Counted from the stretch's first letter, positions 17,519 through 25,140 are shown. The stretch is 64,000 nt of DNA from Castellaniella sp049650445 (GCF_049650445.1 NZ_JBASAD010000022.1:37117-101116), one strand, 5' to 3'. Program-made: numbers and translations. The notes: generated from the letters alone by a model not told the origin.

Positions 17519-18022
17519 TCACCGCAGCGACTCGTAGGCCCTCTCGCAAGCCAGTCCAGCTATTTGGACCCGGTCAGCGAATCCACTGACGTCTCGACCA
17601 GCCTCGTCCAGCCCGCTGAGCAGCCCGACGAGCAGATCGAGGGTGTCGGCACCTGACTGACCCTGGCTTCCGCCGGCAGCGGCGGGATCTCGGCCGGCGG
17701 CACGGAGACGGGCGACTTGCTGGCGCAGGCGCTCAGAAGCAGCACGGGCGCGATCAGCATCAGCAGCCGCAACGGCGGCCTGTTCCTTGGCATCATTGAT
17801 AACTCCTTCGCGCACCGTCCACCGGCGCTGTTCCGTTGCCCTGGCCAGCGCCTGGGCGTCTGCGATTTGTTGCGCCTGGTCGCGCTCCATGCCCGAGATC
17901 TTGGCGTCGTAGCGCCAGCCTTGGACTGTCCACGCGGCGGGCCCGGCGATCAGAGCCCCGGCCAGACCAGCGGCCGCGTAGCCCTTCCAGCCAGCCAGGG
18001 CACGAATAGCAGCGGCGATCAT
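17519..18022 (-). CDS. Rz-like inner-membrane spanin subunit
   Basis: The 167-aa protein starts MIAAAIRALAGWKGYAAAG with one N-terminal membrane segment (about 8-34) and a long alanine/arginine/glutamate-rich coiled coil (about 45-115), the expected plan of a phage Rz i-spanin. The start at 18022 overlaps the endolysin stop by 4 nt. The gene contains Rz1 in another frame (17560-17796), the diagnostic nested arrangement. i-spanin and o-spanin fuse inner and outer membranes at the end of lysis. Confidence 0.82.
   Translation of the reverse strand: MIAAAIRALAGWKGYAAAGLAGALIAGPAAWTVQGWRYDAKISGMERDQAQQIADAQALARATEQRRWTVREGVINDAKEQAAVAAADADRARAASERLRQQVARLRAAGRDPAAAGGSQGQSGADTLDLLVGLLSGLDEAGRDVSGFADRVQIAGLACERAYESLR
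17560..17796 (-). CDS. Rz1-like outer-membrane lipoprotein spanin, nested inside Rz
   Basis: The 78-aa product has a basic N-terminus, a hydrophobic stretch and a clear lipobox LSAC at 21-24, so C24 would be lipidated after signal peptidase II cleavage. The mature part begins with a proline-rich stretch (PVSVPPAEIPPLPAEA), typical of Rz1 proteins. It lies fully within the Rz gene in a different reading frame. Nesting plus lipobox plus proline richness is strong evidence even without homology search. Confidence 0.82.
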   Translation of the reverse strand: MMPRNRPPLRLLMLIAPVLLLSACASKSPVSVPPAEIPPLPAEARVSQVPTPSICSSGCSAGWTRLVETSVDSLTGSK

Positions 18023-18549
18023 GCCGCCCCCAGCGCAGCGCAGGCCGCACGGTAATGGCCCAGCCACGTGTTCGGATGCGGCCGCCCGGGCCTCCAAACT
18101 CGCTGGTACAGGTTCCAGGCGCCCAGATGGTCACCCACCGCCGGCAGCGCGCGCGGATCGGTCCACAGCAACAGTCGGCCGAGCGCCACGGCCAGGATGT
18201 CGTCCCGGTCCAGGGCGTCATAGACCTGCTGGGGCGCAGCCACGACGCCGCGCGCGAGGCACACGTCGGCGGCATAATCCCGGCTGGCCGCATGCGTCAG
18301 CACGCCCTTGACGCCTCCACCGCGCTCGAATTGCAGCAGACCCCGAGCCGGGCCCTTGATCCACGGACGCGACCGGTCCACGACCTGCCAGCGGTGCGCC
18401 AGCCCGGATTCTTGCAGAGCGATGGCCAGCAGCATGATGCGCGCCTCGATCGAGCCCATCTTCGCCGGCAGCAGATCCAGAGCGGGCTCCATGATTTCGC
18501 CGACGAATACCTGCGGCGTCATCGGCAACGCCGCCATTTGATTGCTCAT
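18019..18549 (-). CDS. Putative phage endolysin (lysozyme/transglycosylase-like)
   Basis: The 176-aa protein has a lysozyme-superfamily look: catalytic-type glutamate in LAIALQESGLAHRWQ, then GPARGLLQFERGGGVKGV and a C-terminal AWNLYQRVWRPGRP segment. It carries no signal peptide, so it depends on the adjacent holins. The start at 18549 has a GAGG site 8 nt upstream; an earlier in-frame ATG lies within the overlapping upstream gene. Position between holin and Rz genes supports the role. The exact bond cleaved is not determined. Confidence 0.7.
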   Translation of the reverse strand: MSNQMAALPMTPQVFVGEIMEPALDLLPAKMGSIEARIMLLAIALQESGLAHRWQVVDRSRPWIKGPARGLLQFERGGGVKGVLTHAASRDYAADVCLARGVVAAPQQVYDALDRDDILAVALGRLLLWTDPRALPAVGDHLGAWNLYQRVWRPGRPHPNTWLGHYRAACAALGAA

Positions 18550-18806
18550 AGTCCACACCTCGCCATGGCCGCCACATTCCCTCGCGCCCGCACGACCATG
18601 ACAGCGATCAGCACCGACACAGCCGCATCCCAAGCCGACGCGCCGCCGGCGTTGAGCGATACGTCGATCGCCTGGCCGCCCAGCGACACAAGAAGCAGAT
18701 ACGCCAGGATCGAGATCCACGGCTTGTACCGACTGCCCCCGCGTCGGTAGCACATCAGCACGGCTACCGAAATCAGATTTGCCAGCAAAATGATGTGCGC
18801 GGCCAT
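18546..18806 (-). CDS. Small membrane protein, probable holin or antiholin
   Basis: The 86-aa product starts MAAHIILLANLISVAVLMCY and has three predicted membrane segments (about 4-20, 27-47, 58-76), a class I holin-like layout. An AGGAGG ribosome binding site lies 6 nt upstream of 18806. Its 3' end overlaps the endolysin start. Which of this and the preceding gene is the pore former cannot be told from sequence. Confidence 0.7.
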   Translation of the reverse strand: MAAHIILLANLISVAVLMCYRRGGSRYKPWISILAYLLLVSLGGQAIDVSLNAGGASAWDAAVSVLIAVMVVRARGNVAAMARCGL

Positions 18807-18807
18807 G

Positions 18808-19179
18808 TCAGCCTCCTTTGCGAAACGCGGACACGAGCGAGTCCCAGACCTCACGAAAACTCACTGTCTTGATCCGATCAATCACGGTGATCGTGGTATG
18901 TACGACCAGCGCCGACACCAGGAACGCAGCGATGAACGGCGACTGGATAGGCGACAGCGCGGCAACATCCGGCACGGCCGCGTAGCCAACCACCAGAGAC
19001 ACCAGCGCGTAGATAACGCGCGGCACGCGAGCCGTATCCTTTGCCGTCAGCGCAAACGTCACGGCTCCGGCGAATGCCCCGGCCACGGCGCCGGGATCCA
19101 ACTGGGTCAGCAGCGCCGTCAGGCTCACGGTGGCAGCCACGGCCCCAGCCGTTGCGATACTCGATGCAGGTTCTGCCAT
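18808..19179 (-). CDS. Putative phage holin
   Basis: The 123-aa protein starts MAEPASSIATAGAVAATVSL and has three hydrophobic segments (about 8-26, 33-48, 55-100 in two parts), then a charged tail ending AFRKGG. This matches the putative phage holin family found upstream of lysozyme genes in beta-proteobacterial prophages. GGGAG lies 6 nt before the start at 19179. It is the first gene of the lysis cassette, directly after a minus-strand terminator. Confidence 0.7.
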   Translation of the reverse strand: MAEPASSIATAGAVAATVSLTALLTQLDPGAVAGAFAGAVTFALTAKDTARVPRVIYALVSLVVGYAAVPDVAALSPIQSPFIAAFLVSALVVHTTITVIDRIKTVSFREVWDSLVSAFRKGG

Positions 19180-19192
19180 TCCAAACTCCCAT

Positions 19193-19218
19193 AAAAAAAG
19201 CCCGCATCGAGTACGGGC
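19193..19218 (-). terminator. Minus-strand intrinsic terminator upstream of the lysis cassette
   Basis: Read on the minus strand, GCCCG and CGGGC pair and are followed by a run of seven T. It lies between the recombinase gene and the holin, and would separate lysis-gene transcription from tail transcription. Confidence 0.7.
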
Positions 19219-19267
19219 ATTGTTGAAATACTTTGTTGCGTGGCCTACAACGGGTCTTTTGCCCGCC

Positions 19268-20254
19268 ATGAACGACCGTCGCCGCCTGCGCCTGGTGCGC
19301 AATCTCCCCACCCTCGCCCAGGCCCTGGAGCGCTACCTGGCCGAAGTGTCGGCCCGGAAGAAAAGCCATCTGCAGGAGCAATCCGTGGCGCGGATCTGGC
19401 TGCGCACAACCCTGGCCAGCCGCAACCTGGCCAGGGTCACGCCGGCTGACCTACAGCGCCTGCGCGACGAATGGCTGCAAGATCGCAAGCCGGGCACCGT
19501 CAATAGGCGCCTGGCACTGATCTCGCACCTGTACACCGTCGCACGCAAAGAATGGGGCTATACGTGGCTGGCCAACCCTGTGCAGCTGGTCACCCGGCCG
19601 GTGGTAGACGACGCCCGCGACCGACGGCTCTTCACCCGGATCCGGCTGAACGGCCTGTCGCCTGCGGAATGCCCGCGCAGCGAGCTCGACTGGATCATCC
19701 GCGCCACCCGCTCTGAGGCCCTGCCCACGATCCTGCGGCTGGCCGTCGAGACCGGTATGCGGAGATCCGAGATCGTCATGCTGCGCCGCGAGCAGATCGA
19801 TCTGACGCACGGCGTGGTGACGCTCACAGACACCAAGAACGGCGACACCCGCTACGTGCCGCTATCCCCGTTTGCCCGTGACGCCCTGCGCCGATGGCTG
19901 GCCGGTCGCCCGATGCGCGGCAGGATATTCAGCGTGACGGCTGGGGCGATGACCCGCGCGTTTGCCCGGGCCCGCGATCGAGCTCGCCGCCAATACGAGG
20001 TCCTGTGCAAGCGGCACGGCCGCCGTCCGGTGCGGGCCTACTTCGTCGACCTGCGGCTGCACGACCTGCGCCACGAGGCCACGACGATGCTGTCCGACGT
20101 CTACCCCGCGCACGCCCTGGCCAAGGTCACCGGCCACAGGGACACGAGGATGCTCATGCGGTACTACAACCCCAGAGGCAGAGACCTGGCCCAGCAGCTC
20201 ATGCGCTCCAAACTCGGCCGCTGGCAATCTGAGCAGCTACGCCTGGCCGCCTGA
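19268..20254 (+). CDS. Tyrosine recombinase, Rci/shufflon type
   Basis: The 328-aa protein has an N-terminal SAM-like core-binding domain (ALERYLAEVSARKKSHLQEQ near 19-38) and a full catalytic domain: R165 (ETGMRRSEI), K190 (TDTKNG), H265 and R268 (HDLRHEA), H290 (TGHRD) and Y299 or Y300. From memory the stretches ALxxYLxxVSxxKKxHxQE, WG...NPVxLV and the HGV...TKNG..R.VPLS block resemble Rci of plasmid R64 more than lambda-type integrases. The ATG at 19268 is preferred over an upstream in-frame start at 19130 that would overlap the holin gene. It lies against the tail-fibre locus with inverted alternative C-termini, not next to the attachment site, so a DNA-inversion role is inferred. Confidence 0.82.
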   Translation: MNDRRRLRLVRNLPTLAQALERYLAEVSARKKSHLQEQSVARIWLRTTLASRNLARVTPADLQRLRDEWLQDRKPGTVNRRLALISHLYTVARKEWGYTWLANPVQLVTRPVVDDARDRRLFTRIRLNGLSPAECPRSELDWIIRATRSEALPTILRLAVETGMRRSEIVMLRREQIDLTHGVVTLTDTKNGDTRYVPLSPFARDALRRWLAGRPMRGRIFSVTAGAMTRAFARARDRARRQYEVLCKRHGRRPVRAYFVDLRLHDLRHEATTMLSDVYPAHALAKVTGHRDTRMLMRYYNPRGRDLAQQLMRSKLGRWQSEQLRLAA

Positions 20255-20971
20255 AGGCCAGCCAGTCATGACGTCGTAGACCTGGATGACGGCGCGATCA
20301 TCCGGCAGCGCCTCGATGGCGTCGTGGTGCACGCGTTCGGCCGTGTAGCACGCCTGCACGAATTGCCCGATTGCGCCCGCGATCTGCTTCACATCCGCGA
20401 CCGTGACGCGCACCCACCCGGTTTCGGCCTTGAAATCGACTTCATCGGTATCCTGCAGACCGGCCAGCGCAGCATTGGCCACGACCGATGTGATGCGATT
20501 CTGGTCGTCGATCGACGTACCCACGCGCACGCCGGTCTGCAGCGTGATGCCGCCCGTCATGACCGCCCACCGCTGATCCGTGGCGGCCTGCAGCTTGGCC
20601 TGGCGCAGTTCGGTCGACGTCGGCTCCGGCGCCGGCGGCTCTTCCGTGTGCAGCCAGCCAGGCACCGGCCCGACGCCGTCGTACACCTGGCCATCGTGAT
20701 CCTCGCTCAGCGTGTAGAGCTTCCCGTGGCCCAGCCAGAGCGTGTCTTTGCGATGGTCCTCGATGACTTCCCAGGATCCGGTGCTCGGGTCGCCGTAGGC
20801 CTTGGTATCGACGACCGGATGCAGCGCGGTCACCCAACGAGTGACGTGCCCGGCCGGGACCGCCGGCGGCTCGACCAAGACCTGCAGATGCCCCTTCGTG
20901 GGGGCCTCACGCGCATACGGCGCATCGCCCTGCAGCAGGGCCTGATCATTAATCTGGTAGACGGTAAGCAT
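20237..20971 (-). CDS. Tail fibre-associated protein, DUF4376 domain
   Basis: The 244-aa protein starts MLTVYQINDQALLQGDAP. Its C-terminal part (about residues 130-230) is a DUF4376-type domain, including TDQRWAVMTGGITLQTGVRV and an NRITSVVANAALAGLQ segment. Such proteins sit next to phage tail fibres and are thought to be fibre parts or assembly factors. GGAG lies 5 nt upstream of 20971. It converges with the recombinase gene, overlapping by 18 nt, and is separated from the resident fibre gene by the silent C-terminal cassettes. Confidence 0.75.
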   Translation of the reverse strand: MLTVYQINDQALLQGDAPYAREAPTKGHLQVLVEPPAVPAGHVTRWVTALHPVVDTKAYGDPSTGSWEVIEDHRKDTLWLGHGKLYTLSEDHDGQVYDGVGPVPGWLHTEEPPAPEPTSTELRQAKLQAATDQRWAVMTGGITLQTGVRVGTSIDDQNRITSVVANAALAGLQDTDEVDFKAETGWVRVTVADVKQIAGAIGQFVQACYTAERVHHDAIEALPDDRAVIQVYDVMTGWPSGGQA

Positions 20972-21032
20972 AACGACTCCAGCCCCGCATTTACGGGGCA
21001 AATGGTTTGGAAAAAGGAAAGTGACTGCAGGG

Positions 21033-21050
21033 CTGCGAATCCAAGGCTGG
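21033..21050 (+). repeat. Candidate recombination site 1
   Basis: Starts CTGCGAATCCAAGGCTGG. Shared with sites 2 and 3 are CTGCGAAT, an AG at positions 12-13 and CT at 15-16. From memory the R64 sfx repeat starts GTGCCAATCC, so the resemblance is notable. Sites 1 and 2 also share GTGACTGC just upstream. Confidence 0.5.
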
Positions 21051-21307
21051 CTGGGGCGTACCAGGCGGATGCTCTGCAAAACATCACAGGGGCTGCCTCC
21101 CAAGAAGGCGGCAGCACTGGATTTTTTAGTCCTTCTGGCACCACCGGGGCTCTTATGGTGAAGGGCACAGCTACTGGCACGGGCCCGGCCGGAACCGCCG
21201 GCGCAAACTACTACCGCGGCATCACATTGGACGCCTCCCGGGTAGTCCGCGCGTCATCGGAAACGCGCAGCGCCAGTAGTGCTGTCTCCGCCGTCGTGCT
21301 GGTCTGA
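21033..21307 (+). pseudogene. Silent tail-fibre C-terminal cassette 1 (inverted, promoterless)
   Basis: Read on the plus strand from CTGCGAAT, the frame encodes a fibre C-terminus: AANPRLAGAYQADALQ, an NITG-type collar motif and about 65 further residues, ending in SSETR and SAVVLV before TGA at 21305. It has no ribosome binding site, no proper start and no promoter, and is antisense to tail transcription. The start motif, reading frame and ending correspond to those of the resident fibre (minus strand). It is a storage cassette rather than a decayed gene, as inferred from its intact frame. Confidence 0.75.
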
Positions 21308-21319
21308 GTGACTGCCTTG

Positions 21320-21337
21320 CTGCGAATGCGAGACTCA
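21320..21337 (+). repeat. Candidate recombination site 2
   Basis: CTGCGAATGCGAGACTCA, same orientation as site 1 and preceded by GTGACTGC (21308-21315). It marks the beginning of cassette 2. Confidence 0.5.
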
Positions 21338-21606
21338 CAGGGATGTTTCAAGCTGACGCTGGTCAGGGCCACTGGCACCGTATCCAGGGCCAGCCGGCAG
21401 GCGCGGTGACTTCAGGGATCGGAAATTACAGTTTTCCCCAGGCCCCCGGAGGGGTGAATGATGTCTCTGGAGGCAACGCGCTTGGGACAGTCTGGGCAAC
21501 AAACGTCGTCACTGGGGCGGTCTCTGACGGTGTCCACGGAACCCCACGGATCTCGTCAGAGACTCGCGGAAGCTCTACTGCGGTAGCTGCCGCGATCTTG
21601 GTGTAA
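21320..21606 (+). pseudogene. Silent tail-fibre C-terminal cassette 2 (inverted, promoterless)
   Basis: Beginning at CTGCGAAT (21320-21327), the plus-strand frame encodes AANARLTGMFQADAGQGHWH and about 75 more residues, ending SSETRGSSTAVAAAILV, stop at 21604. The stop lies 4 nt from the stop of the resident fibre C-terminus on the other strand, the tail-to-tail arrangement expected of an invertible segment. The QGHWH collar motif differs from the NITG type in cassette 1, so the two encode different receptor-binding ends. No start signal of its own. Confidence 0.75.
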
Positions 21607-21610
21607 GGGG

Positions 21611-22594
21611 TCAGATCAGGAGGACAGGCAGGACGGCCATATTCTCGGGCCGTGTCTCTGCGCCGCCAGTAGATCCGGTGACCGTGTCATTGTTTCCCGT
21701 TACCCGGCCAGTCCCAGCCGCCCCTACGTTTCCGTACGGGGTAAAGCCCGCGTGAGCGTGCGCCCGTATCTGATCCGCCTGGCGCGTCCCCACAAGCCTC
21801 GCATTCGCAGTGTCAGCGTCAGTTCCGGCCATCCGCAGGAAAACATCCTGCAAATCCGGGGCCTTCCAATCGCCGCCGCCAAGGTCCGCAATGCGGCCCC
21901 AGCCCTTCGCCCAGTCCACCGCAGCAACGACCTGGCCGCGCTCCCGGAACAGGGCGATCAGGCGTTTTTGCTTCGGGTCGGACATGGACCACACGCCGCC
22001 CGTCGCCGACATCTCCCAGGCCCGGGGCGTCGGCGCGAAGTGCGACGGGATCTCGCCGCACAGGACGCTGCGGTAGCCCTCGAAGTACGCGCTGGTCGTC
22101 CAGACGTACAGATAGCCACCCATGTCAGTGCAGATTGCGGGGCCCTGATCAGCGGTAGCAGAGTCGAGTTCGGCGAAGGTGGCGCCGGGGATGCCAGAAC
22201 GGAAATCAGCCAGCACAGCCCCCAGCGTGGCCGGCGTGATTGCCAGCAGCGCCGAAGCAAGCGCCTTCGCCTCGGCCTCCGTGGCGATCTCGATCAAGCC
22301 CTTCTTCGTGGTGCTGGCGTCCGGAGCCGTAGCGGCCAGGATCTGCACCAGCGCAGACAAGTCCCCGGCGGCAAGCGTCACACCCTTGGCGGTGGCGGCC
22401 AATTTCAGTTGGCCGTACAGCCAGTTCGCCTTCTGGTCGGCGATACGATGCACTGCGTTGAACTGCTCGACACTCGGCGGCACGCTGCCGATCGATGCCC
22501 AGCCAAGTTTGTATTGGGTGTCGATCCAGGTGTCGATCGCGCCGTTCTCGCCCCAGGCGTATTCGAACGCACTGAAAAAGTCCACGTTTGCCAT
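21611..22594 (-). CDS. Tail fibre protein with exchangeable C-terminus
   Basis: The 327-aa fibre protein has an N-terminal region of phage tail-collar type (TTKKGLIEIATEAEAKAL near 94-112), a middle KAPDLQDVFLRMAGTDADT segment and, from residue 264, the motif ANARLVGTRQADQIRAHAH typical of collar fibres whose tip follows. The last about 60 residues end GAETRPENMAVLPVLLI. The same start motif and the ETR...AV...L ending occur in two inverted cassettes at 21033-21606. GAGGG lies 6 nt before the start. It is expected to decide host range. Confidence 0.88.
   Translation of the reverse strand: MANVDFFSAFEYAWGENGAIDTWIDTQYKLGWASIGSVPPSVEQFNAVHRIADQKANWLYGQLKLAATAKGVTLAAGDLSALVQILAATAPDASTTKKGLIEIATEAEAKALASALLAITPATLGAVLADFRSGIPGATFAELDSATADQGPAICTDMGGYLYVWTTSAYFEGYRSVLCGEIPSHFAPTPRAWEMSATGGVWSMSDPKQKRLIALFRERGQVVAAVDWAKGWGRIADLGGGDWKAPDLQDVFLRMAGTDADTANARLVGTRQADQIRAHAHAGFTPYGNVGAAGTGRVTGNNDTVTGSTGGAETRPENMAVLPVLLI
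21793..21810 (-). repeat. Candidate recombination site 3 (inside the expressed fibre gene)
   Basis: On the minus strand CTGCGAATGCGAGGCTTG, inverted relative to sites 1 and 2. It encodes the start of ANARLVG (from residue 264) in the fibre. Recombination with site 1 or 2 would invert the intervening DNA and join a different C-terminus in frame. Confidence 0.5.
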
Positions 22595-22610
22595 GTGCTG
22601 CCCTCAAAAA

Positions 22611-22632
22611 GAAAAACCGCCCGGGCGGGCGG
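22611..22632 (-). terminator. Minus-strand terminator-like hairpin before the fibre gene
   Basis: On the minus strand CCGCCC-GCCC-GGGCGG is followed by TTTTTCTTTTT. It lies between the DUF2612 gene and the fibre gene within the late operon. Confidence 0.65.
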
Positions 22633-22655
22633 CTGGTATTGCTGTTGCTGTACGG

Positions 22656-23318
22656 TCAGATCCGGCGAGACATCACGCCCACGCCGAACCCGAAAAATCC
22701 CTGGTTGCTGAAGCCAAACGGCTTTTCCGTCGATCCGGTCAGAATCTGCACGCCCACGCCGGCCGCCAGCGGAATCCAGCGGTACGGGTTGACCATCAGC
22801 GGATCGTTCGGGCCTGGGATTTTGCTGATCCAGATGCGGACCTTGGCGTTGCCGGCATCCTTGATCCGGACATAGGCAACGTCGAAGATCGGCCGAATCG
22901 CGGCGATGATCTCGGGCGCCGTGCCGTGCCCGTTGTTGACGGCGATCTTCCAGTACAGGACCTTGCGATATTCGGCATCCAGCAGACGAGTCGATCCGGA
23001 CACCGCCTTCTCGTAGCCGCGCCGAAACCGCGCCTGTCCGAACCCCAGGGCCCCAGGCTGCCCATCGAACCCGAAGAATTTCACGTAGACGGTGTCGGCG
23101 ATCTCGCGCGGCTGGCCGACGATCTCGCCGATGCCATCGAGTTGCTGGCCGACGGCCGTATCCAGCCACCGGTCCTCGAATAGCTGGCGCAGCGCGCCCT
23201 GCAGGCCCTGGACCGGCGCATACAAGGCGCGCACGACCGACTCCAAGCGTGGGCTGTTGCCGTACTGCGCGAGGAAATTTCCCCAGGCGATGTCCGCGTG
23301 TTGCTGCTGCAGGTCCAT
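22656..23318 (-). CDS. Phage tail/baseplate protein, DUF2612 family
   Basis: The 220-aa protein has the N-terminal QYGNSPRLESVVRALYAP segment and an EYRKVLYWKIAVNNGHGTAPEI core of DUF2612 baseplate proteins, which occupy the position of Mu gp48 between baseplate J and the fibre. The start ATG at 23318 overlaps the baseplate J stop (TGATG), with GAGG 7 nt upstream; a GTG one codon earlier is less likely. Probably links baseplate and fibre. Confidence 0.78.
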   Translation of the reverse strand: MDLQQQHADIAWGNFLAQYGNSPRLESVVRALYAPVQGLQGALRQLFEDRWLDTAVGQQLDGIGEIVGQPREIADTVYVKFFGFDGQPGALGFGQARFRRGYEKAVSGSTRLLDAEYRKVLYWKIAVNNGHGTAPEIIAAIRPIFDVAYVRIKDAGNAKVRIWISKIPGPNDPLMVNPYRWIPLAAGVGVQILTGSTEKPFGFSNQGFFGFGVGVMSRRI

Positions 23319-24766
23319 CACGTCACCTCGATGCGGCTGGGGTCGAACATCGCCCGCTCGATGTCGCCAATAGCGATGTTGGCAGCCGAGTAGTCGCCGG
23401 GGGCGGGGATGTTGCCCGGGTCGCTGGCAAAGGCAAATTGCAGATCCACCTCAGCAATCCCTTTGGTCTGGTAGATGCCGGAGAAGAACCGCTGAACGAT
23501 CACGTCCTGGCCAATCTCGTGGGCCTGGCCAGTCACGTTGATCGACTCGGCCACCAGCTCGAAGCCATCGACCGGAAACGGCTGTTCCGCTGCCGGCAGC
23601 AGGGTCAGAGCCGCTTTCACCCAGACGTAGACCGGGGTCGGCCGGTCGAACCGAATCAACTGGTCGCCCTCGAGCGCGGTCACGGTCTTCTCAATGGCTC
23701 CGTTCGTGTCGATGCCCGCAGCCTTGTACTTGTAGATGGCCGTCGCGATCTCTTCCTCGATGCCGCCGTCCACGACAACATGCAGGCTGTGCGGCAGACG
23801 ACCGTCCACGACCGCGTCGGTGTCGTTCTGGAACACCTTGATAGCCCGGATGCCGGAGACCTCGCGCTGGATGTTCGGCGCGATGCTGGGCAGTGTGGCA
23901 GCGCCGAACCGGAACACACCGGTCTGGTAGCGGCGGCGCAGCTCGGCATCGGTCTCAGTGCTGCGCCCTACGGATCCGCTCACCAGGTTCGTCACCGCCT
24001 GCCAACCGTCCACCAGCGTCACAATGGTGTCCAGGTCGCCGGGCCCCACCGTTTCGGCAATAGGGTCGATGGTCTGCGCCAGGACTCGGCTGCCCAGTGT
24101 GGCCACGGCGAGATTGGCTGATGGCTCAACGGATGCCTCTCCGACATCCACGGCTAGCAACCGGACCGCCGATCCATCGCTCGATACCTGCATAGGGCTG
24201 GCCGCCAGGGTCGCAACCAGGCCGGCCAGAATGTCGCCGATGGTCGCCACTGCATCGCTGGTGTAGCTGTAGGCCACACTGTTGATCGTGACTGTGTACG
24301 TGGTGCTATTCAGCACGGTCGGCACCAGACGGACATCAGCCGCGCCCAGGGCGCTGATCGTCGCGGCCTGCGCGGTCTCCCACAGCGACTGAGTGACGCG
24401 ATTACGGATCTGGGCGCCAACCGGCACCGGGGTACCCTGCAGCCCATAGACGATCACGTAGCACTTGGAGCGCTCGGCAGCCAGTCTGGACACGCCCGAA
24501 AACGCGACTGCCCGATCCAGCGATGTTCCAGAAGCTGAGCCTGGGTACATGGCATAGTAGACGCCCTCGCCCATCTCCCACAGCGCAGTCTCGCGGTCGG
24601 CGAAGGTGTCGATCAGTACCCCCATGACTGAGTCCGGGCGCGTCTCGATATCGTCGGGCAGGCCCTTGGCGCGCAGGTTCGCCCGCAAGACTTCGATGAT
24701 CTCGACCCGGATTTCAGGCAGGCGCGGGCGAACGAACCCCGCCGGGGTCACACCGTAATCTGGCAT
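23318..24766 (-). CDS. Baseplate J-like protein
   Basis: The 482-aa protein is a gpJ/gp47-type baseplate wedge component. It opens with MPDYGVTPAGFVRPRLPEI, and includes YYAMYPGSASGTSLDRAVAFSGVSR and GSVGRSTETDAELRRRYQTG, hallmark segments of the family. The start at 24766 has AGGAAA about 10 nt upstream. The frame is open further but upstream residues are arginine/histidine-rich and overlap the neighbouring gene. Translation is coupled to DUF2612 downstream. Confidence 0.92.
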   Translation of the reverse strand: MPDYGVTPAGFVRPRLPEIRVEIIEVLRANLRAKGLPDDIETRPDSVMGVLIDTFADRETALWEMGEGVYYAMYPGSASGTSLDRAVAFSGVSRLAAERSKCYVIVYGLQGTPVPVGAQIRNRVTQSLWETAQAATISALGAADVRLVPTVLNSTTYTVTINSVAYSYTSDAVATIGDILAGLVATLAASPMQVSSDGSAVRLLAVDVGEASVEPSANLAVATLGSRVLAQTIDPIAETVGPGDLDTIVTLVDGWQAVTNLVSGSVGRSTETDAELRRRYQTGVFRFGAATLPSIAPNIQREVSGIRAIKVFQNDTDAVVDGRLPHSLHVVVDGGIEEEIATAIYKYKAAGIDTNGAIEKTVTALEGDQLIRFDRPTPVYVWVKAALTLLPAAEQPFPVDGFELVAESINVTGQAHEIGQDVIVQRFFSGIYQTKGIAEVDLQFAFASDPGNIPAPGDYSAANIAIGDIERAMFDPSRIEVT

Positions 24767-24777
24767 GTGATGATTTC

Positions 24778-25140
24778 CTATCGGGTGACGCTGACCGTGA
24801 TCGGCCCTTCGTCGGTTTGGATGCCGGGCAGCGTGATGCGGCCTTGGCGGGTCTTGGCGTCGATCTCGATTTGAACTGTGGGAACGCCAGTCACACCCGG
24901 CACGTCGCGCACCTTGGCGCGGATGATGGATTCGACCTGAGCGCGGTTGGGCGACTTGATCATGACGGCTTCCAGGTACGGCACGCCCCAGGTGCCATCC
25001 AGAAACCACTCACTCAAGAAGGTCAGCAGCGTGATCTTGATCTGCTGTGCCACGCGGACCGCGCCGTCGGCCAGCACCAGATCCCGGTCCTTGCCTAGGG
25101 CCAGGTCGTGACCCAGGCCCAGTTTGATGTCGACGCTCAT
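24778..25140 (-). CDS. Baseplate wedge protein, gp46/gp25-like
   Basis: The 120-aa protein shows the gp25/gp46 plan: DLVLADGAVRVAQQIKITLLTFLSEWFLDGTWGVPYL followed by IIRAKVRDVPGVTGV. It sits between the spike gene and baseplate J as in Mu-like and P2-like operons. Its start overlaps the spike stop by 4 nt. Confidence 0.82.
   Translation of the reverse strand: MSVDIKLGLGHDLALGKDRDLVLADGAVRVAQQIKITLLTFLSEWFLDGTWGVPYLEAVMIKSPNRAQVESIIRAKVRDVPGVTGVPTVQIEIDAKTRQGRITLPGIQTDEGPITVSVTR

Noticed and set aside
19130..19267. Longer start for the recombinase (46 extra residues)
   Set aside because: The extension lies over the holin start region and the minus-strand terminator, and lacks resemblance to known recombinase N-termini; the ATG at 19268 gives the usual length.
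20324..21307. Single 327-codon plus-strand gene
   Set aside because: The first two thirds are antisense to the DUF4376 gene and of shadow composition (His/Arg/Gly rich). Only the part from 21033 is meaningful, as a silent fibre cassette.
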